Shown here piece after piece: positions 19,539 to 26,710 of a stretch of 48,112 nucleotides of DNA. The notes beneath the pieces were generated by a model, which saw only the letters and a list, made by a program, of their open reading frames with translations, ran no database searches and was not told the DNA's origin. The translations under genes and the position numbers were made by a program. The stretch spans positions 1 to 48,112 of the forward strand of contig JALKBU010000326.1 in NCBI GenBank assembly GCA_023091735.1, read 5' to 3'. This DNA comes from Trichomonas tenax. Taxonomy: Eukaryota > Parabasalia > Trichomonadida > Trichomonadidae. Position 1 is the first letter of the stretch. Each line of letters starts with the position of its first letter.

Positions 19539-21053
19539 TTATTCATGAATGTTAGCGAAAAACAGGAAATTAAGCTTTGATTGAAGTGAGAATCCGCGAA
19601 CATTAGACCAGAGGAATTGCTGGTAGATATTTCCAATTGAAAGGCTTACATAGGCTTCATTGGTGAAATGGGTTGCTTCAAATTCAACAGTGCGATCATC
19701 GCAAGTAACAACTAACTTATTCTTACGGTCCTCAAGTGGGAATCCGAAAGTTCTGGCATAGGAATAGACAGCATCTTTGAAGAGAATGAACCATGTAACA
19801 TCAGCCCAGTGATCAAGTCTGTGATCAACTTTAACTTGGTTCATTTCAATGCGAATTGGGAGCTTCATGTGTGTTGGTGTAGACAATATGATGCAATCTT
19901 CTGTAGCAATGGCTGTGGCAACATCAGATGTAAAGAGAGAAGAAATTTTGAAAATTGCGTGCCTGTTTGAGAATAATGTGTTAACTTTGCAGATATCAAT
20001 AGCAGCGAATCTCTTAACGATGAACTCGTAAAGGAAAAATACAATATCTGCTGTTTTCATGGCAGATGTGAATTTCTTAAGCGGTGTTGACTTAACCGGG
20101 ATTGATGATTTGACAAGAGGTGGAAGCCAGATTGGTGTTGACTTGCCTGGCTTTGAATCTACTGTTAATTCGAAGTTAATTTTTTCATTTTTCATTCCTT
20201 TAACTGGAATTCTCATTGAACTTTCGTTAATGAGGTAGTTGTAATCTTGTTCAATGCCTTCACGCTGCAAATGGCGGAATAAGTTCTCCTGGAAAATAAC
20301 TGATGTTAAATTAACAAATGGCCACTCAGTATTTGGTTCATAGTGAACACCATTAATAGCCAATCTGAGATTATTAGAAAACCACCAGTCAAGTCCTTTT
20401 GTTTCTTTATTTAATTGAATTACCATCGCAGAAGTTGTTGGTGGGACTTTGATTGAGTTGATAAGTCCGATAGTTCTCATTTGTGTTGCAGCATCAGAAT
20501 ATTGAGTGAGATTAAATTTCTTATGTACATTTTCTAATTTTCTAAAATACTCTTTTGAATCTGCAACAACCTGTCTTAATTCTTCTGCTGTCTCTTCTAA
20601 TCTTATTGCCGAGTTTTGTAGCTGCAATTGCTTTTCAATAATTAGTCCACCATAATTTAGTTCGGCCTTTTCGATTGGAATTAAATTTGAATATTCAGCG
20701 TGGTCCAATCTATAGAAATCTTTGCCTTCTTCAGACAAAACACGAGTGTTTTTTAAGACTTCATTAGTTGTAATTAAACCTTGACGAGCAATGTAAAGGT
20801 ATTCCCTTAATTTTTGAACTTGCTGTGGAGTATTATCTGCTTCGTCTTTATTGAGTAATTTTTGGAGATTTTCCATTTTCATTTGAGCTTTTTCCCAGAT
20901 TTGAAGAAAATTTTTAGCTTCTGTAGCCGGTTCCAATACATTTTCTCCACCCCCTGGTTCCGTGAAATTGATAATCTGCGGCTCTTCGATAACAGACAAA
21001 GCAATGCGCTGATCTAAGCTCATCGAATGAAGCAGATTTTTGTCACTTTTCAT
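19539..21053 (-). CDS. Mediator subunit 17-like protein
   Basis: A 504-residue protein from ATG at 21053 (the open frame extends two codons upstream to a TTG). MSLDQRIALSVIEEPQIINF near the start, a helical middle with LREYLYIARQGLITTNEVL, and the stretch EKQLQLQNSAIRLEETAEELRQVVADSKEYFRKLENVHKKFNL follow Med17, where paired helices before 'FY..L..L...W.L' form the head-module core. The C-terminal half is beta-rich (PLRIEMNQVKVDHRLDHW-like text, then VVTCDDRTVEFEATHF), which also fits Med17. Med17/Srb4 is the central subunit of the Mediator head and contacts RNA polymerase II in the nucleus. A possible initiator TCATATT lies 25 bp upstream. Convergent with the SAS-6-like gene, 241 bp apart. 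The family call is tentative. Confidence 0.5.
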   Translation of the reverse strand: MKSDKNLLHSMSLDQRIALSVIEEPQIINFTEPGGGENVLEPATEAKNFLQIWEKAQMKMENLQKLLNKDEADNTPQQVQKLREYLYIARQGLITTNEVLKNTRVLSEEGKDFYRLDHAEYSNLIPIEKAELNYGGLIIEKQLQLQNSAIRLEETAEELRQVVADSKEYFRKLENVHKKFNLTQYSDAATQMRTIGLINSIKVPPTTSAMVIQLNKETKGLDWWFSNNLRLAINGVHYEPNTEWPFVNLTSVIFQENLFRHLQREGIEQDYNYLINESSMRIPVKGMKNEKINFELTVDSKPGKSTPIWLPPLVKSSIPVKSTPLKKFTSAMKTADIVFFLYEFIVKRFAAIDICKVNTLFSNRHAIFKISSLFTSDVATAIATEDCIILSTPTHMKLPIRIEMNQVKVDHRLDHWADVTWFILFKDAVYSYARTFGFPLEDRKNKLVVTCDDRTVEFEATHFTNEAYVSLSIGNIYQQFLWSNVRGFSLQSKLNFLFFANIHE

Positions 21054-21077
21054 CTTCAATTATTATTTCTCGCTAAA

Positions 21078-21084
21078 AATATGA
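21078..21084 (-). promoter_or_regulatory. possible initiator TCATATT of the Med17-like gene
   Basis: Minus-strand TCATATTTTTAG fits TCAYWTT. It lies about 25-30 nt before the ATG at 21053, a little further than in the other genes here. Confidence 0.4.
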
Positions 21085-21389
21085 TATTTAGTATCTCCAT
21101 TACCAGAAAAACCACACAATCGTTTCAAAATCCTTTTCTAATTTATTATTTCTATGCTTATCAAAAGTTCATCATATCTCTCCAAATGATCAATATTTTC
21201 ATAAATTTCTTGATCAAACACTACTACTCTATAGTTCTATGTATAAAAATAATCAATTCATTAAAGGTATAGTTCAATAATCGCACATTTTGATATACGA
21301 GAATAGCATATTTTCAAAATTGTTTTTATAAAAAATCTGAGTCTGTTAAGAAACAATACATAATATAAACACTTTATTGATAAAATTAG

Positions 21390-22595
21390 TTACTTTTGCT
21401 CGCGTAATGCTAAATGATCATTAATAATTAACACTCTGGAACCATCATTACCAATAGTCATTGTCTTATCAAATATCACTAACTCTTCGAATTCATTTTG
21501 CAAGATTCCAGACATCACAACAGCAAATAAACCTTTGGATAATTCGCATGTATGTAATTCTGTAACTTTTGATCGAATACCATATGGGAATATGATATTA
21601 TATGCCTCATTGATTATATTTTCTCCTTGACATAAGTTATCAGGAGCTAAACTTTTGATCATATTTCTCGAAAATCTTGTATATCTTTGTAATGGTGATG
21701 TTGGTGCTGAATCATCGACAAGCAAAGAAAATACAGCTGTTTGTGAATAATATCTATAAATGTTGGAAATATTATCTTGTAAAGCTTGAACATATCTGCA
21801 TAAAAACTCTTCAATAGGATCTTCTCCTGGATCTACAATCTTTGCTGTATATGATTGATAGTCTTCTTCAACATTATATTGAACTCCAGTTGCATTTCCA
21901 CCAACAACATTGAGTGGAGTCATTGCTGACACTGGCATTCCATCAACCCATACGTATTCAGACGGATTTCGAGGTATTGGAATTACTTCTTCGAAGAGTG
22001 GAATTCCTGTAAATCTTGGATCGTTTTCATCAAAAATGTATACGACATCATCTGTATACTGGTGTTTGTTTTTGACATTGTTGTTGGCAAATGATACAAA
22101 TTCAACTTTAGGAAAATATCTTTTAATATCTTTCGCTAATAATGTGTTTTGAAGCCTCAAATTTGCAAAGCTTACTCTCCTTATATGGTCAATGATGTTA
22201 TGTTTCAAGCAATGTCTTGCTGCGAGCAAAGTCAAATAACTTCCAATAATAAAGAATGGCTCTTTGGTTTTGCACTTAGAAAAATCAACTAAATCGCCAT
22301 CAATGTACTGAGTGAAATCATTAAATTGGTCGTATAATGATTGTACTGAATTTCGTTGACATTGGCCAATAACTATGGGTGGATCTTTGTCTGCGCCAGT
22401 CACTTCGATGAATTTAGCTAATGCATCTATAGAACGAGCTTGAATTATATTGATATCGGGAATATTTAAATTTAAGTTGATTGGTCTGTAGTTTTGATAC
22501 TGATTAGTTTTCTGTCTCAAGAAGTTTCCTATTCCGTTTGTGTCCATATTGGAATAAACAGCAATAAGAATTTCTTTATTATTCTGTCTATTCAT
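21390..22595 (-). CDS. NXF1/Mex67-like mRNA export factor
   Basis: A 401-residue protein from ATG at 22595. The open frame reaches 22658, but that extension overlaps the tRNA and begins with GTG, so it is not used. A leucine-rich-repeat-like middle (about 135-185: RRVSFANLRLQ, VEFVSFANNN) is followed by the NXF linker with a conserved VDGMPV. The C-terminal NTF2-like domain is at about 260-399: IEEFLCRYVQALQD, RYTRFSRNMIK, LSKGLFAVVMSGILQ, and the closing strand VLIINDHLALRE, which parallels 'L.IVND.LFVR' in NXF1. No UBA-like domain follows, so it ends earlier than metazoan NXF1. In other eukaryotes this factor, with p15/Mtr2, carries mRNPs through nuclear pores. Very likely family, moderately sure ortholog. 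Confidence 0.7.
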   Translation of the reverse strand: MNRQNNKEILIAVYSNMDTNGIGNFLRQKTNQYQNYRPINLNLNIPDINIIQARSIDALAKFIEVTGADKDPPIVIGQCQRNSVQSLYDQFNDFTQYIDGDLVDFSKCKTKEPFFIIGSYLTLLAARHCLKHNIIDHIRRVSFANLRLQNTLLAKDIKRYFPKVEFVSFANNNVKNKHQYTDDVVYIFDENDPRFTGIPLFEEVIPIPRNPSEYVWVDGMPVSAMTPLNVVGGNATGVQYNVEEDYQSYTAKIVDPGEDPIEEFLCRYVQALQDNISNIYRYYSQTAVFSLLVDDSAPTSPLQRYTRFSRNMIKSLAPDNLCQGENIINEAYNIIFPYGIRSKVTELHTCELSKGLFAVVMSGILQNEFEELVIFDKTMTIGNDGSRVLIINDHLALREQK

Positions 22596-22641
22596 AGATG
22601 AAAAATATAACCTTTGCCACTTTTTATGAAATGTTAAAAAG

Positions 22642-22646
22642 AAAAA
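22642..22646 (-). terminator. RNA polymerase III terminator of tRNA-Gln
   Basis: On the minus strand the tRNA discriminator base is followed by AAC and then five Ts, the usual Pol III stop. A second T run lies about 6 nt further on. Confidence 0.7.
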
Positions 22647-22649
22647 GTT

Positions 22650-22721
22650 TGGTTCCACCAGGAATCGAACCTGGATTTAGGGATTCAGAGTCCCCAGTGA
22701 TAGCCATTACACTATGGAACC
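22650..22721 (-). tRNA. tRNA-Gln (anticodon CTG)
   Basis: A complete 72-nt cloverleaf without intron. Acceptor arms GGTTCCA and TGGAACC pair fully, with discriminator A. The D arm holds TAGTGTAATGG. The anticodon stem GGGGA/TCCCT (one G-T pair) encloses the loop CTCTGAA, giving anticodon CTG (plus-strand 22686-22688) for CAG codons. The T arm is CCAGG-TTCGATT-CCTGG. A-box and B-box (GGTTCGATTCC) internal promoters are intact and a T5 terminator follows. It lies 54 bp upstream of the NXF1-like start on the same strand, so Pol III and Pol II units are almost back to back. CCA is not encoded. Confidence 0.97.
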
Positions 22722-23212
22722 TTTACATTTTCTCAAATAAATACAAATTAATAATATAAAAGAAATTTCTCTTATAATGAAATTTTCATTGAGTTATATT
22801 AGAAAAAGTGATTAACATCCAAAGCCTCTTCAATTGGTTAAAACGAGATTTTTAACTTGTTCATAAATTCTGATTCTTTTTATCAAATTCGCCAATTTTT
22901 TTTTAATTCTTTTAATTTCACAAAACTAATTAATAGATGTTTCTTTATTTTAGGTCTTTTTATTATTTCTATTTTAATTATTCGTTTTCCTTTATTTTCG
23001 TTTTTGAACTTTTTGTTATACCGATTTTCAATCCAAAACATTTTGTCCATTTAATGGATGAACTCCAGTTGGGTATAACATCGTTCTCTCAGCTTTCGAT
23101 ATCTAATCTCGACACTGATATCATAGCGAATAGCAAAAATTCTTTGTGAAAACAAAAGAATGTCTAATGCAGTGGGTGTTATTAGTGCAAATTTAGATGA
23201 TTCATAATCCTG
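22722..23212. other. spacer between tRNA-Gln and P0
   Basis: Thymine-rich DNA with two chance frames full of Phe and Ile. The 23040-23150 part is less AT-rich but has no recognisable gene. The P0 promoter must lie in the right part. Confidence 0.5.
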
Positions 23213-23219
23213 TCACTTT
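23213..23219 (+). promoter_or_regulatory. initiator TCACTTT abutting the P0 start codon
   Basis: TCACTTTT runs straight into ATG at 23221. With +1 at A (23215) the leader is only about 6 nt. This selects ATG 23221 over the in-frame ATG at 23197, which would lie upstream of transcription. Confidence 0.75.
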
Positions 23220-23220
23220 T

Positions 23221-24201
23221 ATGACGGTTTGGTCTGCCTTTTTTTCGATGCACCACGAGAAGATCATTCCACAGAAGAAGCTTGACTACTGCACAAAGCT
23301 CCATGGTCTCTTCCGCAAGTACAAGAAGATCGCCATCGTTACATCCATGAACGTTACAGCCACACAGCTCCTCAACATCCGTGCTGGCCTTGCTGGCTTC
23401 GCTGAGGTCCTCTTCGGTAAGAACTCCCTCATGCGCCGTGCCGTCGACCAGATGAAGGATGAGCTCCCAGGCATTGTCGAGCTCGAGAAGCACCTTTACA
23501 ATGGTGCTGGCCTCATCTTCACAAACGGCTCCTTCAAGGCCATCAAGGACGTCATTGATGCTAACTGCCTTGGTTCTGCTGCTAAGGTTGGTGCTATCGC
23601 CCCATGCGATGTCATCCTTCAGCCACAGCGCACATCCATGTCTCCAAACGACATCAAGATCCTCCACGCCCTCAACATCCAGTGTAAGATTTTCAAGGGC
23701 ACAATCGAAATCACAGGTGAGAAGCAGCTCATCTGGGCTGGCCAGAAGGTCGGTGCCTCCGAAGCTAACATCCTCGGTATCCTCGGCATCATGCCATTCA
23801 AGTACACACTCAAGATCGAGGCCCTCTACGATAACGGCAACATGTACGACCCATGCATCCTTGCCATCACAGAGGATGTACTCGCTGAGAAGTTCCGCGC
23901 TGGTCTCCGCAACGTTACAGGCCTTGCCCTCGGCGTTGGCTACCCATGCGCTGCTTCCGCTCCACACCTTGTCGGCTCTGCTTTCAAGGATATTGCTGCC
24001 ATTGCTATTGCTATCGAGCACAACATGAAACAGATCGAGGATCTCCAGAAGCTCCTTTCCGATCCAGAGGCTCTCGCCGCTGCTGCTAAGGCTGCTGCCG
24101 CCGCTGCCCCAGCTGGTGGTGCTGCTGAAGCTCCAAAGGAGGAAGAGAAGGAAGAGGAAGCTGCTGCTCCACTCGACCTTGGTGACATGTTCGACTTCTA
24201 A
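23221..24201 (+). CDS. RPLP0: 60S acidic ribosomal protein P0
   Basis: A 326-residue P0 (uL10), the base of the ribosomal stalk that recruits translational GTPases and binds P1/P2. Landmarks in order: the L10 domain with TSMNVTATQLLNIRAGL and LFGKNSLMRRAV, GAIAPCDVILQPQRT, GTIEITGEKQLIWAGQKVGASEANILGILGI, and FKYTLKIEALYDNG. An Ala-rich hinge follows (AAAAKAAAAAAP), then an acidic EEEKEEEAAAPLD and the terminal GDMFDF in place of the common GFGLFD. Length agrees with the family (about 315-325). Codon third positions are strongly C/G, unlike most of the window, as expected for a very highly expressed trichomonad gene. The stop TAA overlaps TAAA, the trichomonad-type polyadenylation motif. Confidence 0.97.
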   Translation: MTVWSAFFSMHHEKIIPQKKLDYCTKLHGLFRKYKKIAIVTSMNVTATQLLNIRAGLAGFAEVLFGKNSLMRRAVDQMKDELPGIVELEKHLYNGAGLIFTNGSFKAIKDVIDANCLGSAAKVGAIAPCDVILQPQRTSMSPNDIKILHALNIQCKIFKGTIEITGEKQLIWAGQKVGASEANILGILGIMPFKYTLKIEALYDNGNMYDPCILAITEDVLAEKFRAGLRNVTGLALGVGYPCAASAPHLVGSAFKDIAAIAIAIEHNMKQIEDLQKLLSDPEALAAAAKAAAAAAPAGGAAEAPKEEEKEEEAAAPLDLGDMFDF

Positions 24202-24345
24202 ATTGAATAAAAAGTCACAATCATCTTAGAGAACTTCAAATTTACTTTTCATCAAAAAATCAAGAAATTTTTTCATTTCGATATTTTTTTTGGGAATAGA
24301 GTTTTGTTTTTTGAAACTAAAACAATAATATATATTTATTATACA

Positions 24346-26277
24346 TCAATCATTATTCATCAACTGATATTGTGGTGCGCAGATGCCTGCTGTCATCTCA
24401 TAGATGTTATTCTTGACATCAGTGAGATCGACAGCTTTGACAATCATTTCTTGTCCAGTGAACGACTGCAAAATATCAGGGATTTCTGGTTCTGTGTATT
24501 CTAAAGATAATGTCACCGCCTGGAAGCTAACCATTGCTGTGGGCACCGCGAGCATCTTTTTAACATCTGCCATATTCTGCAAATAAACAAGAACATCGAG
24601 TCTGTTTCCTGCCAACCTATATCTTATCTTTTCTTGTCCGTCCTCATCTATGACGAACTGGCAGCCCTGGAATAGCTGCTTTATATCTGAAGTCTTGTTC
24701 GAGCTGTATGACAATAAGCCAGATATTAATATTGGCGGTGGTAAGTTTCCAGTGTTTGCAATTTCTGCAGTGACTTTTTCTTCTTCTGCTAATATCTTCT
24801 TCTTCTCGTCTTCGAAAATCTGCTGTATCTCGCTGTGAATAAAACACCTGAACAGCGGGATACTGATGTTTGATGACATCTTGTCGAGGCATTCCTGGCG
24901 CTTCTGGATAAATGCTTGTTTCCTCTTTATGTCTTCTGCACGTTTCTTCGCCTCTTTCTCTTCCTTTGCTTTCTTCGCCATCTCCTTCTTTCTATTCTGA
25001 AGTGTTGGCTTGATAACTTGCATTGTATTAGAATCGACAAATGCATTGAGAATCATATCAACAGCAGCAGCAATTGCTTCATCTGCATATTCTTCTGGAA
25101 TTGTTTCGATAAATGATTTTGTCTTCGGTGGCTGTGGTTTCTTCGATTTCTTTGGTTGATCGAGGCTCTGGAACTCTTTGATATCATCTGGTGTGAGATC
25201 GTGAATAGTGGACTTTGTCTGTTTTTGTTGATCCTTTACTGCAAGTTCCTGAATATGTTGAGGACGTGCAGAAATTGGAGCTGGATTTTGTGGAAATTGA
25301 GGAATGTTTGGATTTGTTTTGACTGGTGCTGGTGCTGCAGCTGGTTGTTGCTGTGGCTGAGTTTGTTGTTGCTGCTGTTGTGGCTGTGTTTCTTGTTGCT
25401 GAATTTTCTCTTTTTTTGGCTGTTGTTTTTGTTGTTGTGTTTTCTGTTGTGTTGCTGCTTGTGGATTAAATGGCATTGATATCATATCTAGGATTGGTTT
25501 AAGCAACTCCTTTGACCTAATTTCGTCTTGAGGATCAGTATCTCTGATTGGACATTTTGATATATTTTGCCTTACGTCTATATCACGAGAGCGAAGAACA
25601 CCGGCAATTGCAGGTGATATAGGCATGTCTAATGGATAATCGACGTTATTTAATGATGGAAGATGTGCTTCGAGATTATCTTTCACGTCGAAGTCATCAA
25701 AATCTTCTTCCTCTTCGAAGGAAAGTTCGTCATCGTATAAATATGGTGCTTTAATTTGTGCTTTCTGTTGATGAACGTTTTCAAAATATGAATTTGGTTG
25801 AACTGCTGTTGCGTCGAATTGTAATTTTGTCGTCATATTGTTTATTCCGTCGTTTTCGTTACTTATTATATCAATATGTTTCTGTAATGAGTCTGCAAAA
25901 ATCGATGGATGACAATCGCAAACGTGTTGGATTCCATCTTCTTGTTGGAATCTTGCATGACATATATTGCACTCCCATTCATCGAGAGAGGCCCTAAAAA
26001 TGTAAGATTCGGCAACTGAGCAAATAAAACTCGTCGAAGATTGATAATAATCGTTTGAAACACCATTTAACAGCCGACTTATCTTTCGTTTTTGCTTAGG
26101 ATTAATTTTAATTCCTTCTATCGAAGGAGACCAATCGTATGAAAAAAATGAATCTGATTTAAACAAAAAAGGTACATATGGCTCAGATCTACCGAAGCCG
26201 TAGCATAGCCCCGTGTTACTGGCTTCTTTTGCAAACTCGAAAAGAATTTGCGATGGTGAAATTTTTAAGTCTTCCAT
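24346..26277 (-). CDS. Gln-rich protein with Cys/His cluster and charged coil, unknown
   Basis: A 643-residue protein with ATG at 26277 and a TGA stop, convergent with P0. I do not recognise the family. Order of parts: a folded N-terminus; a Cys/His cluster near residues 102-120 (CNICHARF...HVCDCH), which could bind one zinc ion; a very acidic patch (FEEEEDFDDFD, about 197); a low-complexity region of Gln and Pro (about 285-330); basic PKKSKKPQPPK; a Lys/Glu coil around KEMAKKAKEEKEAKKRAED; and a folded C-terminal domain of about 170 residues. The layout resembles a nuclear transcription or RNA-processing factor, but this is inference from composition. Confidence 0.8.
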   Translation of the reverse strand: MEDLKISPSQILFEFAKEASNTGLCYGFGRSEPYVPFLFKSDSFFSYDWSPSIEGIKINPKQKRKISRLLNGVSNDYYQSSTSFICSVAESYIFRASLDEWECNICHARFQQEDGIQHVCDCHPSIFADSLQKHIDIISNENDGINNMTTKLQFDATAVQPNSYFENVHQQKAQIKAPYLYDDELSFEEEEDFDDFDVKDNLEAHLPSLNNVDYPLDMPISPAIAGVLRSRDIDVRQNISKCPIRDTDPQDEIRSKELLKPILDMISMPFNPQAATQQKTQQQKQQPKKEKIQQQETQPQQQQQQTQPQQQPAAAPAPVKTNPNIPQFPQNPAPISARPQHIQELAVKDQQKQTKSTIHDLTPDDIKEFQSLDQPKKSKKPQPPKTKSFIETIPEEYADEAIAAAVDMILNAFVDSNTMQVIKPTLQNRKKEMAKKAKEEKEAKKRAEDIKRKQAFIQKRQECLDKMSSNISIPLFRCFIHSEIQQIFEDEKKKILAEEEKVTAEIANTGNLPPPILISGLLSYSSNKTSDIKQLFQGCQFVIDEDGQEKIRYRLAGNRLDVLVYLQNMADVKKMLAVPTAMVSFQAVTLSLEYTEPEIPDILQSFTGQEMIVKAVDLTDVKNNIYEMTAGICAPQYQLMNND

Positions 26278-26710
26278 AATTTTTTTGATATTTTTCGAAC
26301 TAAAACAACTTTAGATTTAAAATCATCATAATATTGGTTTCACTTTTTACAATATAACTTATACAAAAATATGAATCAAAATTTTTCAAAAATCACGGGC
26401 ATAAAAAGTGAGTCATTCTGAACTATCTAAAACTTAAAAATCTATTTAATTCATACATTAATATATATCGCAAAGAGCTTTATTTAAATTCATTAAAATA
26501 TTATATAGATATTTGATATTTGAGGAAATTTGATCAATTTTTTTGATATAAACTAAGATGAATTTTGCAATTTCAAAACAATTTCTTTCTAAATTAAAAA
26601 TCAAAATATGGGAGCGCCAGCTTATGTGTGAAGCTTCTTTAAAGCAATTCAGTCGAAAAGAAGGAGGAAATTAAAAAAGAATAAACAATAATTTTATAAC
26701 GAAAGTATGA
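26278..26710. other. spacer without a gene
   Basis: AT-rich DNA between the 5' end of the Gln-rich gene and the 3' end of the 997-residue gene. No frame, repeat or initiator match is evident. Confidence 0.5.

Noticed and set aside
22596..22658. N-terminal extension of the NXF1-like protein into the tRNA
   Set aside because: It starts at GTG inside the tRNA acceptor stem; a normal ATG follows at 22595.
23197..23220. upstream in-frame ATG of P0
   Set aside because: The initiator at 23213-23219 lies between it and ATG 23221, so it would not be in the transcript; the family length also fits the second ATG.
23182..24021. 279-codon minus-strand frame and a 189-codon plus-strand frame inside P0
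   Set aside because: Shadows produced by the strong C/G-ending codons of the P0 gene.
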